Below are positions 1 to 8,408 of a stretch of 64,000 bases of DNA, one piece after another. The notes below the pieces were generated by a model. That model was not told the origin of the DNA. It saw nothing but the letters and a program-made list of their open reading frames with translations, and did not search any database. A program made the position numbers and the translations under genes. This DNA is from Paenibacillus phytohabitans (GTDB taxonomy: Bacteria > Bacillota > Bacilli > Paenibacillales > Paenibacillaceae), in assembly GCF_013141775.1 (NCBI RefSeq), contig NZ_WHOB01000052.1, forward strand, positions 27,982 to 91,981, written 5' to 3'. Numbering within the stretch: position 1 is the stretch's first letter; every line of letters starts with the position of its first letter.

Positions 1-1
1 T

Positions 2-1159
2 TTACCCGGCTCTGACCACACGGTCCCGTCCGTCCTGCTTCGCCTGATACAGGGCTCTGTCACTAAGCTTGTACAGGGTATTCAAGGCGGTCTGCTGATC
101 CGGAAGCACTGTAATCATTCCGATGCTTACGGTGTACCCGCCGGCAAGACTGTCTCCCGAAGCCTCCTTAACGGCTTGGCGCAGTTCTTCCGCCTTGCGG
201 CTGCTGTTCTCCGCATCCTGCCCATAGAGCATAATGGCGAATTCTTCGCCGCCAACCCGGCCGAACAAGTCACCGATTCCCAGCCGGCTCTCAATGGTAA
301 GCGCGAAATCCTGAAGTACTACATCGCCTTTGTCATGTCCATATGTATCATTCACTATTTTGAAATGGTCCAGATCCAAGAGCAGCATTGAGCAGTATTC
401 CCGCTTTCTTGCCGCCATCGCCAGCTTCAGCTCAGCCTCTATCAGAAAAGCCCTGCGGCCAAGGATTCCGGTAAGGCTGTCATAAGTGGCTATGCGCTTC
501 AGCTTCTCATATGAATGCTCATTGGAGAGCAGGATGAAAGCCGCAATTCCCCCGACCAGCATCAAAAACATCCCCAGGTAATACAAATACTGTGCAGGAT
601 TAGCTGTCAGCGGTCCCATTTCCGGTTCCAGAATCAGCGCGACAAAGGACCGCAACAGCATCACGGCAGCAATGGTATAAAATACGCTTCCCATTATTTT
701 CTGGAGCGGAGAACGTTCTTTACCCGCCGTCAAACGGTAGCCGGGGTAGATCACAAACAGCATTACCCATAGCGAGGTCGTGGCCACCCGCAGGTTCGCA
801 TGGTTGAAGAACAGGGCGATGATACAAAAGCTCAGAACACTGCCCGCAACCAGCCCCGAATAATAGAGCTTCGCCTTACGGTCCATCATCCCCATCATCA
901 TCAGCAGGGCCGAAATTTCCAGACCTCCTCCAGCCAGAATGAGCGCATTGCTTAGAGGTACGGCGATCCAATGGGGGATATAATCCCATAGCAGAATAGA
1001 GCCCCAGAAGACGACCTGAAGCCACTTTGCAGTTATAAAAAGGACCGAGGCGGTATCCTTGGCGAAATGGTAGCGGTAAAAGGTAATCAGCAGGCCGGAA
1101 AACAAGTTCCCCAAGATGAACAAGTACAACAATGTATTAATATCAAGCTGAAAGCTCAT
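2..1159 (-). CDS. Membrane-bound GGDEF diguanylate cyclase
   Basis: Predicted diguanylate cyclase that makes cyclic di-GMP from two GTP. Residues 1-215 form about seven hydrophobic membrane segments. A short linker leads into a GGDEF domain from about residue 225 to the end. The active-site loop reads GGEEF, and the upstream DLDHFKIVND segment holds the metal-binding aspartate. The inhibitory RxxD site normally five residues before the loop is absent (GIGD is there instead), so product inhibition through that site is unlikely. The stop codon lies at positions 2-4, so the gene is complete at 385 residues. The signal sensed by the membrane part cannot be told. A second GGDEF gene lies at 11551. 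Confidence 0.9.
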   Translation of the reverse strand: MSFQLDINTLLYLFILGNLFSGLLITFYRYHFAKDTASVLFITAKWLQVVFWGSILLWDYIPHWIAVPLSNALILAGGGLEISALLMMMGMMDRKAKLYYSGLVAGSVLSFCIIALFFNHANLRVATTSLWVMLFVIYPGYRLTAGKERSPLQKIMGSVFYTIAAVMLLRSFVALILEPEMGPLTANPAQYLYYLGMFLMLVGGIAAFILLSNEHSYEKLKRIATYDSLTGILGRRAFLIEAELKLAMAARKREYCSMLLLDLDHFKIVNDTYGHDKGDVVLQDFALTIESRLGIGDLFGRVGGEEFAIMLYGQDAENSSRKAEELRQAVKEASGDSLAGGYTVSIGMITVLPDQQTALNTLYKLSDRALYQAKQDGRDRVVRAG

Positions 1160-1284
1160 GAGTACACCACCAAATATGCGGGAATACCTTCTCTTTTAAG
1201 GACAATATCATTCACAAGCTATATCGGCAAAATGTTGGTTTAATTTCACTTCTAATTTCTCAGACCGCCAGATACCTCCTGACA

Positions 1285-1341
1285 TAAAAAGAAGAAACGG
1301 CTTCGTTGTCCTTATTCAAGGAACGGAAACCGTTTCTGTTA
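1285..1341 (-). terminator. Hairpin terminator after murC, REP-like palindrome
   Basis: On the minus strand an imperfect stem runs from AGAAACGG to CCGTTTCT with a CCTT/AAGG top, followed by a T-rich tail. It lies about 70 bp after the murC stop and probably ends the valS-folC-murC transcript. A similar palindrome occurs at 6963-7004. Confidence 0.6.
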
Positions 1342-1407
1342 AAATACCTAGCTATCCTATTACTGTAAAGAGATATGTGTAATCTGCATAGAATGGCCTA
1401 AGCCCTA

Positions 1408-2784
1408 TTAACGATTCTTCAGATTATCCGCCAGTGCATACCCGACCTTCCAGATATCACCCGCACCCATTGTAATCACCAGATCACCGGGAGCAATGCG
1501 GTCCTGCAGGTCAGCCAGCACAGCTTCCTTCGTCGGCAGATGCCGTGCACCGGCGTTGCTGTTCTGCACAATGAGCTCCACCAGCTTCGCGGAGGTGACT
1601 CCCTCGATCTGCTTCTCTCCGGCAGGCGAGTAGATATCGGTAATAATCACTTCGTCCGCTTCGCTGAACGCACGGCTGAACGCATCCAGCAGGAAGAAGG
1701 TACGCGTGTAGCGCTGCGGCTGGAACACGGCGATAATCCGTTTGCCTGTAGCCTTGGCAGCACTAATGGTAGCCTGAATCTCCGTTGGATGATGCGCATA
1801 ATCATCAATGACGAGAATCTCGTTGATCTCTCCCAGCACCTGGAAGCGCCGCTTGGCACCGTGGAATTTCACAATTGCTGCAGCGATCGCTTCAAAGGCA
1901 ATGCCGGATTTCAGACAGGAAATTACCGCCGCCATTGAATTATACAGATTGTATTGCCCCGGAATGGAAAGCTCAATACGGCCCAGAACCTCCGTACCGC
2001 GATTCATCGTGTACGACACCTGGCGGTCGCCCAGAACGATGTCGGTCGCCGTGTAATCTGCAGTCTCCGAATAAATTCCGTAGGTGATAACCGTACCTTT
2101 TACTTGAGGCAGCAGAGATTTCACATTCTCATCATCCGCGCACACAATAGCCGTTCCGTCCTCACGCAGCTGGTTCATAAACTGCACATAAGCTTCCTTC
2201 AGCTGGCCGAAATCACCGCCGTAGTTCTCCAGATGGTCGGCTTCAATATTCGTTACAATCCCCAGCCAAGGATGGTACTGCAGGAATGAGCCATCACTCT
2301 CATCCGCTTCGGCTACGACGAATTCCCCTTGTCCTGCCTTGGCATTCGTACCGACGTTCATGATCTCCCCGCCAATAATATACGTAGGATCCACGCCGCA
2401 GTCTTCCATAACCAGAGCAATCATCGACGAGGTGGTAGTCTTGCCGTGCGCACCCGCAACAGCCACACCCTTGCGCTCATTCAGCAGACGGGCAAGCATC
2501 TGCGAACGGTGAAGAATCGGTATTTTGAGACGCTCCGCTTCTACCCATTCTACGTTATCCGATGCAAGCGCCGTAGAATATACGACCAGATCTGCGCCTT
2601 TGACCTGTTCGGCCGTATGTCCAATGTAGACCTTGGCACCTTTGGCAATCAATTTCTCCGTTAACTCTTGGGCAGCTACGTCAGAACCCGTAACTGTATA
2701 TCCCATCTCCAGCATCACCCGGGCAATCGCGCTCATACCGTAGCCGCCGATCCCTATAAAATGCACACGTTCAGTAGTATCCAA
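1408..2784 (-). CDS. murC: UDP-N-acetylmuramate--L-alanine ligase
   Basis: MurC joins L-alanine to UDP-MurNAc using ATP, the first peptide-adding step of cytoplasmic peptidoglycan precursor synthesis. The N-terminal VHFIGIGGYGMSAIA nucleotide-sugar loop, the AGAHGKTTTSS P-loop, the EADESDGSF segment and the DDYAHHPTEI motif are diagnostic of MurC among Mur ligases. I chose TTG at 2784 (458 residues). It follows the folC stop directly and has a GGTGA ribosome site seven bases upstream. The longest frame starts at 2841 inside folC and would add a non-homologous N-terminal tail. It is last in valS-folC-murC, spaced so closely that co-transcription is likely. Confidence 0.93.
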   Translation of the reverse strand: MDTTERVHFIGIGGYGMSAIARVMLEMGYTVTGSDVAAQELTEKLIAKGAKVYIGHTAEQVKGADLVVYSTALASDNVEWVEAERLKIPILHRSQMLARLLNERKGVAVAGAHGKTTTSSMIALVMEDCGVDPTYIIGGEIMNVGTNAKAGQGEFVVAEADESDGSFLQYHPWLGIVTNIEADHLENYGGDFGQLKEAYVQFMNQLREDGTAIVCADDENVKSLLPQVKGTVITYGIYSETADYTATDIVLGDRQVSYTMNRGTEVLGRIELSIPGQYNLYNSMAAVISCLKSGIAFEAIAAAIVKFHGAKRRFQVLGEINEILVIDDYAHHPTEIQATISAAKATGKRIIAVFQPQRYTRTFFLLDAFSRAFSEADEVIITDIYSPAGEKQIEGVTSAKLVELIVQNSNAGARHLPTKEAVLADLQDRIAPGDLVITMGAGDIWKVGYALADNLKNR

Positions 2785-2791
2785 CAGTTCG

Positions 2792-4168
2792 TCACCAGCC
2801 TTTTTCAGAATCGGGTTGCCGTAAAAGCGTACTGCGTACATCAGAAATCAAATACAGCGTTCCGGACACGACCGCAAGGTCATCGTCCGCTGTGATCGTC
2901 TGCAGCAGATGCAGCGCTTGGCCCCAATTACGTTCTACTATGATTTCCAAGTTTTCCTTGGCATATTTATTCCGCAGACTTTCTGCGATGGCCTGCAGAT
3001 CTTCCGCGTCCATTTTCTTCCGGAAATCCGGTTCGGTCAGGATGAGCGTATCCACTATAGGCAGTATATGCTTGAGATACGACTCGTGATGCTTATTTGC
3101 CAGCATCCCCATGAGCAAATTTAATTTACCGTATGGCCCAAACTGCGGAAGACTCTTGGCCAGGCTCTCTGCACCTTCCGGATTATGCGCTCCGTCCAGA
3201 ATAATTCTGGGCGAAGTGCCTACTTCCTCCAGCCTTCCGGCCCAGAATGTACCGCGGAATCCCTCCAGCACATCCTCGTCCTCCAGCATGAAGGCCATAT
3301 ACTGACGCAGCACCTCAAGGACCATCATAGCTCCCGCTGCATTCTCCAGCTGATGTTCGCCTTTCATAGCGATATCCAGCTCTAGCGAGCGGAATGGACC
3401 CTGGAAGGTGAAATGCTGGTAGCCGTCCCTGAGCTCTACGCCACTATAGCTGAAATCTTCTCCAGCCAAATATAGAGTAGAACGGGTAGACGCCGCTTTA
3501 GCCTTCAGTACTGCGATAGCCTCCGGCTGGCTCACACAGCTGACTGCGGGAACGCCCGGCTTAATAATTCCGGCCTTCTCACCGGCAATCAGCTCCAGTG
3601 TATCTCCCAGCACATCGGTATGATCATGCCCCACATTCGTGATTACAGACACAACCGGGGTAACGATGTTCGTTACATCCAGCCTTCCCCCAAGACCAGT
3701 CTCCCATACGACTACATCCGGATAACAGACTTCGCCATAATAGAGAATGGCCAGTGCCGTCGACACCTCGAACATTGTCGGCGAACCCAGCTCACCGCCC
3801 GCGATCTCTTGAACCAGCGGACGCAGTTTATTAACCAGTTCCAGCAAAGTCTCTTCGGGAATATCGATTCCGTTGTACTGGAAACGGTTCGTGAATTTCG
3901 TGATATAAGGAGAAGTAAAGGTCCCCACCGTGTAACCGCTCTGAATAAGCACACGGGTCAGAAAGGCACAGGTAGAGCCTTTGCCGTTCGTCCCCGCTAC
4001 GTGAATGAACTTGAGCTTGCGGTGCGGATGACCCAGCTTCTCCATCAGAAGCTCTATCCGTTCAAGACCCGGCCGGATACCGAAAGGAATCAGGCTGTTA
4101 ATCCAGTCTACTGCTTCTGTATAAGAACTTAAGGGAGCGGCACTGCCGCTCCGTGTGATCTCTTCCAT
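2792..4168 (-). CDS. folC: Folylpolyglutamate synthase / dihydrofolate synthase
   Basis: FolC adds glutamate to dihydropteroate or folates with ATP, which retains folate in the cytoplasm. The P-loop GTNGKGST sits near residues 59-66 in the Mur-ligase-like N-terminal domain. The fold continues with GEKAGIIKPGVPAV and a C-terminal glutamate-ligase domain containing LDGAHNPEGA. The length of 458 residues is slightly above the usual 420-440. The gene starts five bases after the valS stop and is followed at once by murC. The valS-folC adjacency also matches B. subtilis as I recall it. Confidence 0.93.
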   Translation of the reverse strand: MEEITRSGSAAPLSSYTEAVDWINSLIPFGIRPGLERIELLMEKLGHPHRKLKFIHVAGTNGKGSTCAFLTRVLIQSGYTVGTFTSPYITKFTNRFQYNGIDIPEETLLELVNKLRPLVQEIAGGELGSPTMFEVSTALAILYYGEVCYPDVVVWETGLGGRLDVTNIVTPVVSVITNVGHDHTDVLGDTLELIAGEKAGIIKPGVPAVSCVSQPEAIAVLKAKAASTRSTLYLAGEDFSYSGVELRDGYQHFTFQGPFRSLELDIAMKGEHQLENAAGAMMVLEVLRQYMAFMLEDEDVLEGFRGTFWAGRLEEVGTSPRIILDGAHNPEGAESLAKSLPQFGPYGKLNLLMGMLANKHHESYLKHILPIVDTLILTEPDFRKKMDAEDLQAIAESLRNKYAKENLEIIVERNWGQALHLLQTITADDDLAVVSGTLYLISDVRSTLLRQPDSEKGW

Positions 4169-4173
4169 GTCCC

Positions 4174-6900
4174 TTATCCTCTCAGCTCTGCGATACGGGC
4201 CAGCACTTTCTCGCGTCTATCGGAATAGTCCGCCTGCTTCGCCCGCTCCTCTTCGATGACTTTAGCTGGCGCCTTGGCGACAAAGCCCTGATTGCCGAGC
4301 TTTTTCTCCACGCGTTCAACTTCGCTGTTCAGTGTCTGGACTTCTTTTTCCAGACGGGCAATTTCCTGTTCAATGTCGATCAGTCCTGATAACGGCAGAA
4401 GCAGCTCGGCGCCTGTAACCACAGCAGACATCACTTTATCCGGTGTCTGCGGCGCAAGCCCTGCTTCGAAGGAAGAGGTGTTGCAGAAGCGCCCGATGTA
4501 ATTGTCGTTGCGGGAAATAATGTCCAGGGTTTCCTGCCCCCCGGCTTTGATAATCAGTTCTACCTTCTTGCTCATCGGCACGTTCACTTCCGCACGGATA
4601 TTACGAACGGCACGGATAACATCCATCAGGAGATTCATTTCTGCCACTGCCTGCGGATTCTCAAGCGCAGAATCATACTTCGGCCATTCGGCCAGTGTGA
4701 TGGTGTCGCCCTGATGCGGCAGATGCTGCCAGATCTCTTCCGTAATGAACGGCATGAACGGATGAATCAGGCGTAGCGTGCGGTCCAGTACATAGGCCAG
4801 AACCGATTGTGTCTTGGCCTTGGCAGCCGCGTCCGCTCCGTACAGCGAGAGCTTGGCGAATTCGATATACCAGTCGCACAGATCATCCCAGATGAAGTTG
4901 TACAGCAGCCGGCCGGTCTCGCCGAACTCGTACGAGTCAATTAGACGCGTAATATCGCGGGAAGTTTCGTTCAGGCGGTGCAGAATCCAGTGGTCCGCCG
5001 TGCTGAGCTCACCTGTAATGTCAATATCTTCAAAAGAAACACCTTCTAGATTCATCAGTGCAAAGCGTGAGGCATTCCATATCTTGTTGGCAAAATTCCG
5101 CGCCTGCTCTACCTTTTCCATCCGGAACCGCAGATCCTGACCGGCTGTGCTGCCTGTAGTAATCATATAGCGCATAGCGTCTGCGCCATACTGCTCGATT
5201 ACATCCAGCGGATCGATACCGTTGCCGAGTGATTTGGACATTTTGCGTCCTTCAGCATCGCGTACGAGACCATGCATCAGCACGTCGGAGAATGGCTTCT
5301 GTCCGGTGAATTCCAGAGCCGAGAAGATCATGCGGGCTACCCAGAAGTAGATGATATCGTAGCCGGTAACCAGCACATTGTTCGGATAGTAACGCTGATA
5401 GTCGCTGCTGTTCTCATCAGGCCAGCCCAGTGTGGCGAACGGCCAGAGGTTCGAGCTGAACCAGGTATCCAGAACATCCTCATCCTGCTTCAGGTCTGTC
5501 AGGCCGCTGATCCGGCGTGCTTCTTCTTCATCATTCGCAACAACGATCTCTCCCGTAGATTCGGAGTACCAGGCCGGGATGCGGTGGCCCCACCACAATT
5601 GGCGGGAAATACACCAGTCGCGTACATTCTCGATCCAGTTCAGGTAAGTCTTCTCGAAGCGGTCCGGCACGAAGTTAACGCCGGTTCCATCCTTCTGCGC
5701 CGCGATAGCAGCTTCCGCCAGCGGCTGCATCTTCACGAACCACTGGGTGGACAGGTAAGGCTCAACTACGGCTCCCGAACGCTCGCTGTGTCCAACCTGA
5801 TGTACGTGGTCCTCAATGGATACAAGCACACCCTGCTCCTTCAGGTCGGCAATGATCGCCTTGCGGCAGTCACTGCGGTCCAGTCCCTGGTATTTGCCTG
5901 CTTCCGCATTCATAATTCCGCCTTCATCCATCACATTAATCTGTGGAAGATTATGGCGCACGCCCATCTCAAAGTCATTCGGATCATGTGCCGGGGTAAT
6001 CTTCACCGCGCCGCTGCCGAATTCCTTATCTACATAATCATCAGCGATAACCGGAATTTCCCGCAAGGTAATCGGCAGGATCAGGGTTTTGCCGATAAGA
6101 TCCTTGTAACGGTCATCCTCCGGATGCACGGCAACCGCAGTATCGCCCAGCATCGTTTCCGGCCGGGTTGTAGCTACAGTAATATAGCCGCTGCCGTCCT
6201 TAAGCGGATAGCGCAGATGGTACAGATGGCCATTTACCTCTTTATATTCAACTTCGATGTCCGACAGAGCCGTGCGTGCAGCCGGATCCCAGTTGATAAT
6301 GCGTTTGCCGCGGTAGATCAGGCCCTTCTGGTACAGCTCAACAAACACCTTGCTTACCGCCTTCTTCATTCCATCATCAAAGGTAAACCGTTCGCGGGAG
6401 TAATCCAGAGACAGGCCCATCTTGGCCCATTGGTCATGAATCGTCTCTGCATACTGGTCTTTCCAGGCCCATACCTGCTCCAGGAACTTCTCGCGTCCCA
6501 GATCATGGCGGGAGATTCCCTGCTGGCGCAGCTTCTGCTCTACCTTGGTCTGCGTAGCAATGCCTGCATGATCCGTACCCGGCAGCCACAAGGTATCATA
6601 ACCCTGCATCCGCTTGGTTCGAATCAGCACATCCTGAAGCGTGAAATCCAGTGCGTGTCCGATATGCAGCATTCCTGTTACATTCGGCGGCGGAATTACG
6701 ATGCTGTAAGGCTCCGCATCCGGCCGCTTGCCTGCTTCGAAGAAGCCGTTCTCCATCCAGTAAGTATACCATTTCTTCTCCGCCGACCCCGGATCATAGG
6801 TAGTCGGCATATCGCTTTGCTTGTGATTCGCAGTAGCGGTGTCTTCTGCCGCTTCCAGCTGGTTCGTCAGCTCTGCTGCTGTATTGTTGTTATCAGCCAT
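4174..6900 (-). CDS. valS: Valyl-tRNA synthetase
   Basis: Class I aminoacyl-tRNA synthetase that charges tRNA-Val. The HIGH signature appears in PPPNVTGMLHIGHAL, and KMSKS in GRKMSKSLGNGIDPLDV. The central CP1 editing domain and the C-terminal coiled-coil typical of ValRS (about the last 65 residues, rich in E, K and R) are present. I start at ATG 6900 (908 residues, MADNNN) because GGAGGG lies nine bases upstream. The in-frame ATG at 6936 has no such site and adds 12 hydrophobic residues. The gene is preceded by a T-box leader, so expression should rise when uncharged tRNA-Val accumulates. It heads the run with folC and murC. Confidence 0.97.
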   Translation of the reverse strand: MADNNNTAAELTNQLEAAEDTATANHKQSDMPTTYDPGSAEKKWYTYWMENGFFEAGKRPDAEPYSIVIPPPNVTGMLHIGHALDFTLQDVLIRTKRMQGYDTLWLPGTDHAGIATQTKVEQKLRQQGISRHDLGREKFLEQVWAWKDQYAETIHDQWAKMGLSLDYSRERFTFDDGMKKAVSKVFVELYQKGLIYRGKRIINWDPAARTALSDIEVEYKEVNGHLYHLRYPLKDGSGYITVATTRPETMLGDTAVAVHPEDDRYKDLIGKTLILPITLREIPVIADDYVDKEFGSGAVKITPAHDPNDFEMGVRHNLPQINVMDEGGIMNAEAGKYQGLDRSDCRKAIIADLKEQGVLVSIEDHVHQVGHSERSGAVVEPYLSTQWFVKMQPLAEAAIAAQKDGTGVNFVPDRFEKTYLNWIENVRDWCISRQLWWGHRIPAWYSESTGEIVVANDEEEARRISGLTDLKQDEDVLDTWFSSNLWPFATLGWPDENSSDYQRYYPNNVLVTGYDIIYFWVARMIFSALEFTGQKPFSDVLMHGLVRDAEGRKMSKSLGNGIDPLDVIEQYGADAMRYMITTGSTAGQDLRFRMEKVEQARNFANKIWNASRFALMNLEGVSFEDIDITGELSTADHWILHRLNETSRDITRLIDSYEFGETGRLLYNFIWDDLCDWYIEFAKLSLYGADAAAKAKTQSVLAYVLDRTLRLIHPFMPFITEEIWQHLPHQGDTITLAEWPKYDSALENPQAVAEMNLLMDVIRAVRNIRAEVNVPMSKKVELIIKAGGQETLDIISRNDNYIGRFCNTSSFEAGLAPQTPDKVMSAVVTGAELLLPLSGLIDIEQEIARLEKEVQTLNSEVERVEKKLGNQGFVAKAPAKVIEEERAKQADYSDRREKVLARIAELRG

Positions 6901-6962
6901 TGTGAACCCTCCATTAGAGAAAATGATGAGAAGCATTTTGTATTCTGTAACAATCTGACAAG

Positions 6963-7004
6963 TGGAAACGGCTTTGCCGTCCTGTCTAAGGACGGTACCG
7001 TTTC
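6963..7004. repeat. REP-like palindrome in the valS leader
   Basis: Inverted repeat with arms GAAACGG...CCGTTTC and an inner GCCGTCCT/AGGACGGT stem. It is close in sequence to the hairpin at 1285-1341. It lies between the T-box terminator and the valS start codon and has no T-tract, so it is not itself a terminator. Two copies suggest a dispersed palindromic element. Confidence 0.5.
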
Positions 7005-7059
7005 AGCGAGAAATATAAGGATGATTGATAGAGTGAAACACATAAATCCTTATATTTAA

Positions 7060-7378
7060 ATACAAAAAGACCCTTCGTCTCAAAGGACGAAAGGCCATTC
7101 TTTCGCGGTACCACCTTTGTTTCGCGCTAACAAAAAATAAACCCCCGCCTCAGACCCCTTACAGGTCCGTAAGCTTAGCGCGACACTCATGCAGATAACG
7201 GCTGCGTCCGGCCACATCCTAACCTGGTCTCCATATATATGGAGGCAAGCTCAGAAGGGCGACTCCGGGGCGACTTCGGGGGCTGCATCCTGCGGAAATT
7301 CACAGCAACTACAATTCCGCTCTCTGAAGGGCTGACCGCCTACTCTTCCCGTTCCCAGTCTTTATGCTAGTTATTACT
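7060..7378 (-). promoter_or_regulatory. T-box leader of valS
   Basis: On the minus strand the 14-nt T-box sequence AAGGTGGTACCGCG (7104-7117) lies in the antiterminator. Directly after it is an intrinsic terminator with stem CCTTTCGTC/GACGAAGG (about 7070-7094) and a T run at 7064-7068. About 260 nt upstream of the T-box could form Stem I, and an AGAGAG segment typical of that stem is present near 7320. Binding of uncharged tRNA-Val should favour readthrough. I could not settle the specifier codon; GTC triplets occur in the expected region. Confidence 0.9.
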
Positions 7379-7385
7379 TATGTCA

Positions 7386-7414
7386 ATAATACATTCAGTC
7401 CTATTCCTAGTCAA
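7386..7414 (-). promoter_or_regulatory. Sigma-A promoter for valS
   Basis: A -35 element TTGACT (7409-7414) and a -10 element TATTAT (7386-7391) are separated by 17 bp. Transcription should start near 7379, at the 5' end of the T-box leader. Confidence 0.65.
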
Positions 7415-7528
7415 CCAGCATACACACAAAGGGCAGAGTTTATACCGCCCGGTTCAAAAAACTGTCTAACGGAGTTGTACACACAGGGCTAACAGAGTTA
7501 AATACACAGAGAGCCGCCCATCTACCGC

Positions 7529-8179
7529 TTACTTCCCGCTCCAGATCACGTTGACGATATTGTAGCCTCCATAGCTGCCAGTTCCCAGGTAGGCGTCTAG
7601 CGTAACCGAAAACGTGCTTCCGGCATCGATAATCGAGAAGGCTTCCGCGGAGATCTCCTCGGATTTGGCGGTGGCGCCTTTGCGCACAAAATACTCTTTG
7701 TACGTATTGCCAAGCGTCTCCAGGTCCTGCTTCGTCAGATAGCTGAACGTCGCGGACGGCGTGCCGGTCGCCGAGCCTTCGATCAGATTGAATACTTTGG
7801 CATCGGACGGAAGCGGGAAGTCGGACGGCAGGCTCTTCGGACGCTGTACCGGTACCGCGGCCGGTTCCGGAGAGGACGTGCCAGGAGAAGCGGAGCCGCC
7901 GATGACGACCCGGCTGTTTGCGGCGTCATAAGTGACAGAGGTGTTCAGCGCTTCACTGATTGAGCGTACAGGAAGGTACGTTGTGCCATTGTATGTGATC
8001 GGGGCAAGCGTTTTACCGTTGCCGTCTTTCATCGCATAGACCTGACCGTTCACGATGATCCCGAGCTTGTAATTCAGCGATGCCCGAATCTCCTGCAGGT
8101 TGCCCGCGGCATAGACGCCGGCTGAAGCAGTCAGCGCCACGCCCAATGCGATCGCAGCTGCCGTCACTCTTTTCTTCAT
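7529..8179 (-). CDS. Secreted stalk-domain protein (copper amine oxidase N1-like)
   Basis: A 216-residue exported protein. Residues 1-25 are a typical signal peptide ending in AGVYAAG. Residues about 40-95 match the copper amine oxidase N-terminal (stalk) domain, with the pattern VNGQVYAMKD...TYLPVRSISEAL...VTYDAANSRVVI. This domain is a common cell-surface module in Paenibacillus and carries no oxidase activity. The C-terminal 120 residues have no family I recognise. A proline-rich linker of about 20 residues separates the two parts. The gene stands alone between spoVID and valS, and its function is unknown. Confidence 0.75.
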   Translation of the reverse strand: MKKRVTAAAIALGVALTASAGVYAAGNLQEIRASLNYKLGIIVNGQVYAMKDGNGKTLAPITYNGTTYLPVRSISEALNTSVTYDAANSRVVIGGSASPGTSSPEPAAVPVQRPKSLPSDFPLPSDAKVFNLIEGSATGTPSATFSYLTKQDLETLGNTYKEYFVRKGATAKSEEISAEAFSIIDAGSTFSVTLDAYLGTGSYGGYNIVNVIWSGK

Positions 8180-8323
8180 AAATATCCCATCCTCCCAAGA
8201 AGTAGTGTATACCGGCGCACAGCTGGTTGAATCTGCAAGTACATAAGCCGATAGTGACCATTAACCCTGCCTAAGCGAATATGAACCCGCAACAGGCCGG
8301 GCCAAGATATATATACCCTATGT

Positions 8324-8373
8324 AAAAAAATAAGGCTGCCCCAAGCAGCCATGTCATGGCTTGTGGGACAGCC
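8324..8373 (-). terminator. Rho-independent terminator after spoVID
   Basis: Minus-strand stem GGCTGTCCC...GGGGCAGCC with an inner AAGCCATGACATGGCT part, followed by a T run at 8324-8330. It lies about 35 bp after the stop of the LysM protein. Confidence 0.8.
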
Positions 8374-8408
8374 CCCCTGCAACTTCCTCCCGCATTCCCC
8401 GGTCCATC

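Noticed and set aside
2668..2895. Short plus-strand frames opposite murC and folC
   Set aside because: They are antisense shadows without start signals; both underlying genes are certain.
5272..7059. 595-codon open frame opposite valS
   Set aside because: It is antisense to a clear valyl-tRNA synthetase, has no recognisable domain and no ribosome site.
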